Of a stretch of DNA of 64,000 nt, positions 34,597 through 44,915 are shown in pieces (position 1 is the stretch's first letter; every line of letters begins with the position of its first letter). The translations under genes and the position numbers were made by a program. The DNA comes from Coriolopsis trogii (taxonomy: Eukaryota > Basidiomycota > Agaricomycetes > Polyporales > Polyporaceae), in assembly GCA_020543525.1 (NCBI GenBank), contig JAHYIO010000003.1, positions 806,001 to 870,000 of the forward strand. The letters are read 5' to 3'. The notes under the pieces are model-generated. The model saw nothing but the letters and a program-made list of their open reading frames with translations. It was not told the DNA's origin and did no database searches.

Positions 34597-35490
34597 ATGG
34601 ATCCAGCAACACCAGTGAACATCGCGAAAGGCGCAATTGCTACATGCGAGTTCGTTCTCCCTCTCCTGGGCGCGTCTCGCACGAGCACTGACCCGTTCAC
34701 AACCCACCAGCTGCAGCCACCGCCACGTTCACGGCCGTCCATGCGCTCCTCAAAGGGTCGCGCCATCCGACGCCTCTCGCACTGTCGGCCGCGGTGAACG
34801 GAGGAATTGCAGGGACCGTGTTTTTCAGTGCGTTGCTCGGAGTTATGTGCACTTGGGTCTGGGCTTTTTGATGTTTACCCACCGATACAAGGCCTACGTG
34901 AGGCAGTCGTCAGTCCCCTCCTCCGAACAGCACTCCCCGCGCGCGAGAACTCGAGCACGTCTGCGCACCCGTCGTGGACACATTTGCGGACGCGCAACAT
35001 TCCCGACTCCGCGTTGAGCGGTGCGCTCACAGGAGGGATACTGAATGCGTGGCAACGTATGTCCCCCCTTCTTTTTCTCTTTCCCTCTACTTCCCGACGC
35101 GCAAGGCTCAATATCTCGTATTCAGATGGGCCTGCAAGGATATGGGCCGGGGCGCGAACCGCGGGCATTATCTGCACGGCCCTACAGTGGGGCTTCAACG
35201 AACTGGGCATCATGCGTGTCAAGTATGTGTCCCGCAAGATCCAGGAGGCTCGGTCCCAACCTGTCCCGGAAGCCACTCCCCTACCAACATCATCCGACGA
35301 CTTCTCGAAGCCGAAAATGTCCATCTTCGACCGTCTTCTGAGTGTTGTGGGCTTTAGGAAGCTCTCGAACGAAGAATACTTGAAATTATTGAAAAAGCAA
35401 CGGGACGAGGCACTGCAGCGTATAGCTATCCTCGAGCAAGAACGAAGGGAACAGGAGCAGGACCATATCAATGCGGAGGAGTCGCAATAA
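34597..35490 (+). CDS. Tim17/Tim22/Tim23-like small membrane protein
   Basis: Begins MDPATPVNIAKGAIATCEFV. Exons then give TAVHALLKGSRHPTPLALSA, AAVNGGIAGTVFFS, SALSGALTGGILNAWQ and WAGARTAGIICTALQWGFNE. The Gly-rich helices with G-x3-G spacing and the order of hydrophobic segments are those of the Tim17-type fold, although the match to any named subunit is weak. The C-terminal ~90 residues are soluble, ending in a charged helix (YLKLLKKQRDEALQRIAILE). I infer a membrane protein, probably mitochondrial or peroxisomal; the exact role is unknown. The last exon is solid. The junction after residue ~30 (near 34680-34720) could not be fixed. Confidence 0.62.
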
Positions 35491-35602
35491 GGACCTGCAT
35501 ATCGTACGTTCTCGCACATCGCATCGCATTGTGCACACCATACTTGCATGCTATCGTATTCGCTATCACCCCTCATAGTATATAATCTATCTCTACTCAC
35601 AC

Positions 35603-38600
35603 CTACACGTACGCACCAGCCAGCCACAGGCCCCCGCACACACAGCGCGACTGCCAGCTCTTCTCCCACGTCTGCCACCTGCTCAATGGGCTCTCCGCGC
35701 CCACCTTTCGCTCGAGAGCGACATCCGACCGCCCCCCGCACCGGACGCACACGTTCGCAGGCTTGCCCCGCCAAAGCGTGTTCTTCTTAACCACGTCCGT
35801 GTTCTTGTCTTTTGCGAGCGCGCCCGGCGGCCCCACCATACCCATGCCGGCACCGACTTCGGCTAGGGAGAGGCGCGCGAGGCCGTCGGAGAGGTCGGAG
35901 GGCTTGATGAAAAGCCGCGCGCGGTCGATGGATTTTGAGCTCAGCACCTTCTCGACAACTTTGCGCACGTGGGGCTTGAGAGCGGGGACCGGAGAGCACG
36001 ATGCGAGACTCAGTCGCAGGTCCTGGGCTGTCGCGATCCGCAAGCTGTTTAGAGAGCTAGATATCAAGACGACAAGGAGAGGAGAGACTTGCCAGCCAAA
36101 CCCTTGCACTCTTGCAGCACATCGGAGAGCAAAGGGCCCAGGAGCGCGAGGTCGATCCCGGAGCCTTCAGTGATGTCCATGAGGAAGTCCTTCGCGATGT
36201 GCGAGTTTTCGCCTTTGGGGGTGAGCTTCGCGACTTGGTCGTGAAATCGCTTGACATGCTCCACCGCAGCGAGGAGGCGCGTTATCGAGTAAGGGTGCAC
36301 AATGTGCAAAAATATCGGACTATCTAGAGCAGTCCCTGCAAGCTGTCCTTCAGATGGCATGTTTCACTTGAAGCAGTGAGCACGTACCCGAGGCACCTCC
36401 CGACGTTTTCGAGTCGCTCGGGGTCGCAGGTACGGCATCTGGGCGTTCGCCGACAAAAATGCATTCCTTCAAGAGATTCTCTACAAACTCAAGGATCCAT
36501 CCTGTCACACTGAGTAGCTGCCACACGGCGTCTGGGCGACCCTTCAGTCTTGGCCTCAAGATGCACGACTGTTTACAACGCACCTAGGTCGTAAGCATCA
36601 CCCTCGCGGCAGGTATCGAATGCTCCGCAACAGCCGGTAAGAGAAGAGATCTCGTGGGCTGTCTGCCAGCGGGCGGCGCATATATCCCGATCCGGACCTC
36701 TGTCAAGCCGTTGCGCACGAGCACTGATAGTCGTATCATGAACATACAGCGACGGAGATGTCACATACATGTATACGCTCACCTGTATACTTCGGTGGCT
36801 ACCCCTAGCAGCTCCGCCGTCCACACTTCCATCAAGCCGAACGAGTTCGCTTCCATGGTCGCGAACGCTTGGTGCAGGGTGTTCACGGTGACCTCCGTGG
36901 GTAATGTCGGGACCGCTAGCGCATGGACAACGTCCGATGTAGAGTATCGCGAGAGAATGGCAGCGATGAGGTGTCTTGACAGATCAGTTTGCAGGCTGCT
37001 TGTCAACACCAACGATGTGTCTCCGGATACACGTCGAGGCAAGACCTGTATTGATTGGTGCGAACCCAGCAGGGGCGAGGATATGCAACAGACCAACGTT
37101 TCGTTGGGAGATATGGCAACACTGACGGGTACTGCGGGACATACGAGCTATTTGTCGGTTCTCGAAAGTCGACTAGAGATGTTCAAGGACTGGGCTTACC
37201 GTCCACGGATCCGGCCTGCACATGCGAGTGGATTGGTACACTTTCCCAGTCCTCGTGAGCCGTCAGTCCTGGTCTGTTGTATCCTCCAGTCGATGCAACA
37301 TTACTCAGAACAACGATAAGGAAACTTACAGCTTGAGCACCTCTATTGCACCTATAGTCGTTTCTCGGGATTTCAACTTGCGACGAGGGAGCAAACCCCC
37401 GGTATCGAGGAAACCGGCAACAAAACCGCCTCGCGAGAGCGACGGGAGAAGAAAACAAGGGACTTTCGCGTTGCTTGGACGCTTCGTCTCTCCCCTTAAT
37501 ACCTTCGGATACATCAGTTACAAGTATGGATGCTAATAAGAGAAAATTTCACCCAGGCGTTCGTCGGTGGCCCATTAAAGAGGAAGGTGTAGCAGACAAT
37601 TTCTGACTTGGGCAGAGTGGAATCTGACGACTTTCAGTCAAACATTGCGCATTGAGACAATATAGCTCACAGTCGTCGACGTCAAGAAAGGTCGTCGCCA
37701 GATATAAGGTTGGAGCGTTTGACGGCTTAGTATCCGGCTTCTCCCCTCCTGATGCCTGCTTATATGAAGAGGGTGGAGGACAATAGAATACCATGTCGAC
37801 GAGATGGGAGCCTGTGTGATATATAGGTGGAAGAGGCTGGCTCAACACTATTGAGTGGACGGCTCAAGTAAGCGCGGAACAAATGATCCAGCACGCAATG
37901 AACCTACTCGGGACTCCGGGTCGGTGATCAATGCGAACGACACTGAGAGAGATTGTCTGCTCTTCTCCCCATAGTTCCCATTCGCAGGTTGCAGAGTTCT
38001 CTGTGGTCTGTGGCTGGTTGAGATCCATCGGAAGACCAAGGTGGCCGTCCATAGCTTGTTGGTATGCCTGCGTGGAGCTATGAGAGGGTAACAGCTGGGA
38101 TCGCATAGCGATAATCAGAATGGGATCTGACTTTGTGAGTACTCTTGAGGGAGTATATGGATGGGTACATACTTTGGTAACTCATCCCGATGGCGGCTTT
38201 CATACATATCCTGTCGCCGCCGAGTTTACCCGCAGCATCGGGGTCAGCGGGACGATGTGCAGGGTCTGTAGGTTGAAGTAGAGAAGCACGTCCCACTTCC
38301 GTGGACGGGCCCACCGGCGAGATTGCATATGCTTGTAATATGTGCGCTTCAGTTACAAGATACAGGATGGGGTTGGCCAGGGATGCTTGGGGACCAATGG
38401 GAGGGAGTCGACTGGAGGTGCCCGTGTCAGACACCGTCCACTATGGGACAGTTAGAGAGGTTTAGAGGAAGTGTTGAGATATGTACAGACCTCGCGATGA
38501 GGGCACGTCCAAGCCGCGGTCACAATCCCTCCTCCCACCGGATATGACCAACAATCCTTGACCGTCCAGTTGTCAAGCTGGGCCTCCCTCCGCCACACGC

Positions 38601-38980
38601 AACCGAGCCCGCCATTGCCGTTGCCAGGGAAGTATGCAAACAGCCACTCATCCGTCGGGCACAAGGACAGCACAGTGGGAGGCTCGTACGATTCCATTGC
38701 GGGGAATGGTGGTGTAGGCAAGAAGAACTGCCGGGAACTTGGAAAGTGACGACCCAACACGCGAGGTTCGGATTCATGAGGAGTGAATATCACAGAGGAC
38801 TTGCTCCATTGCGCGGGTCTTTTCGAGAGCTCATGAGCCGGACGAGAGCAAGAACATGTACATGGACCCGCACCTCTTCGTTCCTTCGAGAGAATGAGAG
38901 AGGTCCCACCAGCCGAGCTGCCAGTACACGCTTTCTTTCGCCTTTCCTTTCGCAGCGAGCGACAAATTACGCTCGTGCAT
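35603..38980 (-). CDS. MED16: Mediator complex subunit 16 (MED16/Sin4)
   Basis: Tail-module subunit of Mediator that relays signals from activators to RNA polymerase II. The N-terminal half is WD40-like: YWQLGWWDLSHSLEGTKR, then WSKSSVIFTPHESEPRVLGR and SLCPTDEWLFAYFPGNGNGG followed by CVWRREAQLDNWTV. Helical segments follow (RPDAVWQLLSVTGWILEFVE; NSHIAKDFLMDITEGSGIDL). The C-terminus has the characteristic Cys/Trp-rich end NVCVRCGGRSDVAL and WQTWEKSWQSRCVCGGLW, a likely zinc-binding knot. The start at 38980 (MHERNLSLAAKGKAK) is the best available Met, since an in-frame stop lies just upstream, but a short extra 5' exon cannot be excluded. The gene is divided by numerous introns. PSMG3 starts 249 bp away on the other strand. 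Confidence 0.88.
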
Positions 38981-39229
38981 TATCCGCTAGACGGTCGAAA
39001 CCAGCGTAGGTAGCCAGATGCTGCTCGAAGGAATGTGTATTGAGCGGTGGTCTAAGGTATGGAGGCGCCGTGTAAAGGAGATGGATGCACGCGAAATTCA
39101 ACCAAGTGTTAAGGAACGCGTCCCGGCGTCTGTGGTCAAGCGACTCTCTTCTGACATTACCACCCGCCTCACTCTCTCATCGACGTTCGATTAGCTCTGT
39201 GAACAAGTGATATCAGGACTCCTTTCACA

Positions 39230-39762
39230 ATGCTGCAAAGCGCAACAGTCACGAGGGAACTCGAAGGGATACAAACGGATGTATTGCTGCAGGCATACGC
39301 AGATCGTATCCTCGTTCTTGTCACGCAGCTGGGCAAAGTGGGCAGTCTTGTAAGCTTGCACTACAGCGACCATTCCGCTTAGTACTGAATGATACTTGTA
39401 AGATACAAGCCACAATACCGTCGACCATGCCTTTGCTACCCCCGCCTCCTCCAGATCCATCCCAGCCGAACATCGTGCCCCTCCCAGTCCCTCCACCTTC
39501 TTTGCAGCTCACGCCTCTGCTTGGGAGCGCCCCATCAGAGCGAATACAGACACTACACTCGTTGTATGCATCTCAAATTGCTACCCTCATCTGGACCATG
39601 GAGGAGGCGAGCTTCATGGAGGCAGACAGGCGGGCTGTGGTTGTCGGGATGGCCTTGGCCAAGGGCTCAGCCCCAGCTGACTCGTCGGAGATGACTCCTC
39701 ACGATCGAGCCGTGTTCTACGGCGTGATGGACATGGTCAGCGAGCTGCTCCGGAGGAACTAA
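39230..39762 (+). CDS. Proteasome assembly chaperone 3 (PSMG3/Poc3-like)
   Basis: Chaperone that, paired with PAC4/Poc4, guides assembly of the 20S proteasome alpha ring. Exons 39230-39349 and 39403-39762 (53-nt GT-AG intron) encode 159 aa. Recognisable blocks are YADRILVLVTQLGKVGSLIQ (matching the human PSMG3 strand with VTQFGKMGTL), LTPLLGSAPSERIQTLHSLY, and ASQIATLIWTMEE with RRAVVVGMALAKG. A Pro-rich loop (PLLPPPPPDPSQPN) sits between strands, and the acceptor lies just before IQATIPST. A C-terminal helix (FYGVMDMVSELLRRN) completes the fold. The sequence is divergent, as in all fungal PAC3 proteins, but the length and block order fit. Confidence 0.8.
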
Positions 39763-40243
39763 GAGCAAAGTGAGTGACTTCCTGTAACATAAGGATGCTT
39801 TTGACTCCGCGCGTCGCCATTGACTGTCGCGTTATGTTGTGCATGAAGACTGTGTTCTTGAATTAGGATGTCGGAATGTGAATCAAGAATTCGAATGATC
39901 CTGTCGTCCAGTACGCTCTGGAACGCAGACGTTCACTGACTAGGCAATCGAATACCACCTCGATAGGGCGGTGCATAGCTGCCATGCGTAGCGTCTTGCA
40001 CAGGGTCATGCACGCCTTAACCTAATACGCACTGCCTGGTGCTTCGACACTACCTGATACGCACTGCCCAGTGCTCCATTATACACACGCGCCACCTGTT
40101 GCATGTAGCCTCATAAAAGCGCAAACCAAGCAAGTCCAGGACTCTTTCAAGGAGCCCACCATCTTTGCCCTCAGGTGAGACCTCGTCCCAGAGTCTACGA
40201 CCCACAAGCCCGAGTTTCTGATGCATGACTGCTGATTTTAGAT
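39763..40243. other. HET gene promoter with 5'-UTR intron
   Basis: No coding region. Two imperfect tandem copies of a ~40-bp unit containing TACGCACTGCC lie near 40020-40075. A TATA-like CATAAAAG is at 40112-40119. A well-formed intron (donor GTGAGA at 40175, acceptor TTTTAG ending 40241) lies directly before the ATG at 40244, so the transcript probably has a spliced leader exon. Confidence 0.6.
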
Positions 40244-42299
40244 ATGCGCCTCATCGATACCCACACCGGTCTGTTCCACCGGGTGGATCAGCCACAGGAC
40301 GCACAATACGCGATCCTCTCTCATGTGTGGAACGGTCATGAGCTGTCATTCCAAGATATGACTCAGATTCACGTCGAGCTCTCCAAATCTCCCGCTACTC
40401 TCTCCGGACAACCAAATTTCATCTTTGATCGCATGTCACAGAAAGTGCGGGGCTTCTGCTATTTCGCACGCGAGCAGGGTTACCACTACGGTTGGGCCGA
40501 CACCTGCTGCATCGACCAAACCAGCAGCGCGGAGTTATCGGAAGCGATCAACTCGATGTATGCTTGGTACGAACAAGCGTCTGTCTGCTACGTCTACCTA
40601 GCAGACGTACCCTTTTGCGCCGACGTAGCTTCCGACGCTGCCGCAGGCATAGTAGCCTTCCGCTACAGCCGATGGTTCAAAAGAGGCTGGACGTTGCAGG
40701 AGCTCATTGCTCCCGACGACGCCGTGTTCCTTGCCGACGACTGGAGTGTCCTAGGAACGAAAGAAAGTCTCGCAACGACCATCCAGGAAGTTACGGGGAT
40801 TGGCCGCGACATATTGGATCACACTACCCCAGTCACGAGCGTCAGTGTTGCCCTCAGGATGTCCTGGGCAGCCTTACGTCGCACAACGAGACCCGAGGAC
40901 CACGCTTACTGCCTGATGGGAATCTTTGGAGTCCACATGCCCACCATATATGGAGAAGGAAGCCACGCTTTCGTCAGACTACAGGAGGAGATACTGAAGC
41001 AGGTCCCAGACCAAACGCTCTTCGCGTGGGGTAGTAGGGTGCTCGACTACAATTGGCAAATCGCGCTCGCGGATGCATCCGGAGACCAACGCTTCACTAT
41101 GCGGATCAGGGAAGATCCGACAACAGTCAAGCCATTAAGTAGGCACAAAGGTTGAAGGAACTTTGTTCGCTTCGTCTCCTGCGGAATTCGCGCGGCGGAA
41201 GAGTGGTGATGCGAACACCTCCGTGGATACCATCGGCATTTCTTATGCATCTCTTTCAGACCTTCTCAGTCGAGAACTCCCCCTTCCCGATTACACCATA
41301 ACCTGTTATGGAACACACGCTCGACTCCCCCTCATTCCCCTTCCATCACCCACCCGACATGTCGAACTCGTACTCGCCATTCTGGGCTGCAGAGACGAAA
41401 ACGGACGCATATTGGCACTCTTCCTCAGCCGACAGGAGCGGTCCTCACGGCAGTACTCCGTCGGCGCGTTCATCGATGTTCCTGTCGCGAGCGGCTCAGA
41501 GAGACAATATACACGCCTTGCGGCCTTATCAATGGCACAAGTGGACGCTTCCAAACATGGTGTTGTGGTGCAAGACGTTTACATTGACCACGGTCTCTCG
41601 CGCACACCTCGTTACTCACACCCATCTGCAATCGCACAAATTCCTCGAGTTAATTGCATGGCAGAAGTGACAATAGCTCCTTGGTGTCTGGAGATGCTCC
41701 AGAGCTCGGGTTACAAGCTATCGTCGAAGGTACCCAAGGGTTTGACGTGCCCCGCTCCTCCCACCTTTCCTGTCCTCCTCGACAATGTCCTCGTTCGGAA
41801 CGACATCTGTGTTCGGCTTTCGGTGTGCCATTGCTGCAGGAGCGACAATCCCGCGCTGCGAGTAGCTGTGTCATACTTTTGGCGAAACGCTCCCATATCC
41901 GCCGACGGGCCACCACTATACCACGCCGCCTCACCAGTAGCATTCACCCCGACGGTGGTGTGCTCTCATGGGTACCTACCTGGTGAACATGTTCAGACAT
42001 GGCGCCATCGATCTCCGATGAATGCCACTGCAACATTTGCCATCTCGTCAAGGGTTCGCGGTCCCGCAACTCGTTACTTGCGTCTGACGTTGCGTGGTCG
42101 CGAAGCTGATGACCCGCAGTCCGCGCCACATATGACCCTAGATGTTGAGATGACCGATTGCGAGATCCGCAGCGGTCTGTTCGACGTAGCGTTATACGGT
42201 AAGGCGCATGAAGAGAGACGTAGAGGACCCAGAAGCGAGAGACTCAGACTCCTAACTCACCCATACCATCGCAGCGAACGACTCCAAGAGAATTCTTGA
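40244..42299 (+). CDS. HET-domain protein (heterokaryon-incompatibility type)
   Basis: HET domains trigger cell death or non-self responses in filamentous fungi. The three family blocks are present: YAILSHVWNGHELSFQDM (residue ~27), GWADTCCIDQTSSAELSEAI with NSMYAWYEQASVCYVYLADV (~84-125), and RWFKRGWTLQELIAP (~145-160), then RPEDHAYCLMGIFGVHMPTI and YGEGSHAFVRLQEEIL. The first frame ends at 41153-41155; the next frame (+1) opens with VEGTLFASSPAEFARR and continues to 42299, which is the usual continuation of this family. An intron with donor GTAGGG at about 41035 and acceptor AAGTAG ending about 41141 would restore the frame (TLFAWGS-TKVEGTLF); otherwise this is a frameshift. The C-terminal ~380 residues are beta-rich, with no recognised STAND, WD40 or ankyrin effector. 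Confidence 0.85.
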
Positions 42300-42456
42300 T
42301 GTAGTACAAGTCAGGGGCTCTGATCCAGGGAGTACTTAGAATCCCATACCAAAGTTCGAATCCTGACGACAGTACAACGGTAACGGTGTCCCCAAACATC
42401 CTCTATGGTGAATTCGCAGTTTGAGATCGACCGCCTCGTCGTCCGTCACGGCAAGC

Positions 42457-43035
42457 TTACTTCGTCACATACATGTCCCAGAGTTCCCTGACCTTCTTCG
42501 CGTCATCGGTCTCGATAGTCGTCTCGCCAATTTCGAATCCCACACGCAAATTGTATCTGGCCATGATATCGGTGCCAATGACCATTTCCACCGGGAGGCC
42601 AACATCAATGACCCAGAACGAGTGCTCAAACTCGTATCCGTGGTAGTCGAACACGGCGTTGACACGGCCGTATACACGCATGCCGCTGGCCGTGCTCGAA
42701 TACGGGGTTGTGATCTTGACATTGTCGATTCCCGGCCGGAGGGGAACGAGGTCTGCGAGGAGGCCGGCGAGGCGTACAAAGCGATAGTCGATCGCGGACG
42801 TGGACGACACAGACGAGAACATGGCGCGGCTGTTCGGTATGCGCATGGGGCGAACGGAGACGGGCTCGCCAAGGAGAACGCCTTGCAGGCGGGGCTCGAG
42901 GTTGCTAGCCATCATGCCTCCAACTGTGCCCTCGAAGTATATTGGTGTCCCCTGAGGCTGTTGGAGAGGTTGGATGCGCCGCTGGGTACGCTCGGCCTGG
43001 TTGTCCGTGAAAAAATCAGGAATGGCGTTCTGCAT
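42457..43035 (-). CDS. Retropepsin-like domain protein, catalytic Asp not visible
   Basis: The ORF from Met at 43035 (MQNAIPDFFTDNQAERTQRR) to 42457 gives 192 aa. The C-terminal half has the spacing of a retroviral-type aspartyl protease fold: TSAIDYRFVRLAGLLADLVP, then GRVNAVFDYHGYEFEHSFWV and VIGTDIMARYNLRVGFEIG. The last block corresponds to the ILG-x-DFL-x-Y segment. The expected D-(S/T)-G is replaced by a Ser-rich stretch (MFSSVSSTSAID), so activity is doubtful. An upstream open stretch (about 43110-43240) reads MINLADSRRKHHYA, stop, AEKLGEYKVWLAVARIFDD in a single frame, which looks like a further exon interrupted by TAG or an unresolved splice. The family assignment is tentative. Confidence 0.5.
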   Translation of the reverse strand: MQNAIPDFFTDNQAERTQRRIQPLQQPQGTPIYFEGTVGGMMASNLEPRLQGVLLGEPVSVRPMRIPNSRAMFSSVSSTSAIDYRFVRLAGLLADLVPLRPGIDNVKITTPYSSTASGMRVYGRVNAVFDYHGYEFEHSFWVIDVGLPVEMVIGTDIMARYNLRVGFEIGETTIETDDAKKVRELWDMYVTK

Positions 43036-43327
43036 GGTAAGTGGCGTGGATTGGGTGGATATCGATGGTGGTAGTTCGTAGCAGAGTGTGCGGGGCGTCT
43101 TCCACTTACATCCCCTTCCGGCCGTCACGATCATCAAAGATACGAGCCACTGCAAGCCACACCTTGTATTCTCCAAGCTTCTCTGCCTAAGCATAGTGAT
43201 GCTTTCTGCGGGAATCGGCGAGGTTGATCATATCAACACGAGGTAGAGAATTCTGGCTCCAGGCCTGATCCCCTGAACAAAGCACCTCAGCTATACACTA
43301 TGAATGGTAACCATCACCTCCAGGTTT

Positions 43328-44710
43328 CTATTGTCCTTCGCGATGCCAGACCTCGATGAGTCCTTTGTCATCTTTCCCAAAGCCCCCTAGTACTACATGC
43401 GACCGAGTGGCAGTCATTGCGTTGACTTTCTCCATTCCTTTGGTGGAGACGCTCCATCCCTTGACAGCCTGCAAGTCACCGTCGACGCCGCCCTCGCGCG
43501 ATATTGTATACTCAGTCAGAACTCCGAGCAGCGAACATGTCAAGATGCGCTCTGAGCCGGTGAACACGCTGCAGCAGACGAAACTTAGTCTAGGCATCCT
43601 GATATGCGAGATATTCACTAGCCTTGACACGACTGGGCCGTCTGCGACCTGAAGCCAAGTCCCTTCCGATTCTTTGAGCCCCTCCCACTTGCGTGACCGC
43701 TTTTTCTTGCTATTCGGTCGCTTCTCGCCCCCGCCTCCGAGCCATACCCGCCCGTCGGCAGTGCTGGCAGCGAGCAGACCAGCTGGACTTACAGAGACGG
43801 AGAGCACAAAGGGCGGGGCGAGTGAGACCCCTTCCGAAGGCGGCGGCGCGGCTGGGAAACAACGTTTTGAGAACTTACCATGACAAACACGCGAAATAAC
43901 ACATACCAACATCCATACGCGAGAGAACGTTGCCTTGCCCGACGTCGAAATGCAATAGGGCGGAGTCGTATCCACCGCTGACGATCTCGTTTGGACGATC
44001 TGGTACGACCTTCACAGCGCCGCAAACCTACATGTCAACGTCAGCGGGCATCTGGGATATGAGGGGTGGGCGCGACACGTACAGTGTTGTGTCGGATTTT
44101 CATGCGCGTGACGCCCCGCGACGAGAGGTCAATAACGCCGACTGCTCCAGAGTCGGAGCTAAATGCGAGGTACTTGCCATTCTCGCTGAGGCTAAGCTAG
44201 CTGATGGAACGGTAATGAGTTTGGTGATAAGCGCAAACTAGAACTTCAGCATGCCTCGTTAAGGACATCGTCTTCGTCTTCCCCTATTTCGATAGAGGCA
44301 GTAGCGTCGTCGGACGTCATCACCATTTTTGTGCTTGTGGCAGGAAAGCAGAACACCTCATGAAAGGTCAATGTCATGATATGTGGTGCAATGCAGCACT
44401 TACTCGTCGACCGCTGGCGATCCAAACGACTTCTGAATCATTTTTCTTGGACGTGACCCATACAATGGACGAAACTTCGTCCCCAAGGGTCTTTATGGCT
44501 CGATAGACTCTTGTGGAGGGTAACGCGTACCATCGCACAGATCCATCTTCTGTGATAGCAAAGTCATGTCTCAGAGCGAGAAATTGATAAGATAGAGTCC
44601 AGTCCGATTAGCGCACCTGAGCCTACGCACAAGTATTCATTTGGACCCAGATACAGTGCAGTTACTGGAGAGGGAACTGTGATCGTGAGTTGAGAATCTG
44701 ACATTGACAT
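43328..44710 (-). CDS. WD40-repeat protein, WDR53-like
   Basis: Small beta-propeller protein; in animals WDR53 is a substrate receptor candidate for CUL4-DDB1. It starts MSMSDSQLTITVPSPVTALY at 44710, followed by a splice to SVRWYALPSTRVYRAIKTLG. Repeat-like blocks are LQLSENGKYLAFSSDSGAVG, RPNEIVSGGYDSALLHFDVG, PFVLSVSVSPAGLLAASTAD and MTATRSHVVLGGFGKDDKGL. A Lys/Arg-rich loop (KRPNSKKKRSRKWEGL) may be a nuclear localisation signal. The end LIEVWHREGQ is at 43328. The order PPFVLSVSVSPAG after VGQGNVLSR resembles WDR53 rather than other WD proteins. The start codon is 205 bp from the divergent glutamine-synthetase-like gene. Confidence 0.75.
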
Positions 44711-44915
44711 TGCGACCCCTTGCTCGACGGAAGGTGGTGGTGTATGATGACAATCGCGATCCGGCGTCTACACCACTAGATCATTGGGCGTCTCCGATAC
44801 TTAGCGTAGCACCTCGCCTCCAACGACCGCCGTTATCTCTCTCGTCTCGACAGCCATCACTCAACTAGCCCAGCGTAAGGTTGAATTTACCGTAGGTACA
44901 CGAGCTCTGGTAAAC

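Noticed and set aside
34875..35774. 299-codon minus-strand frame over the Tim17-like gene
   Set aside because: Antisense of a frame with better coding features; it has no family motifs.
42335..42375. B-box-like GTTCGAATCC suggesting a tRNA
   Set aside because: The flanking bases do not form a T stem, and no acceptor, D arm or A box can be folded.
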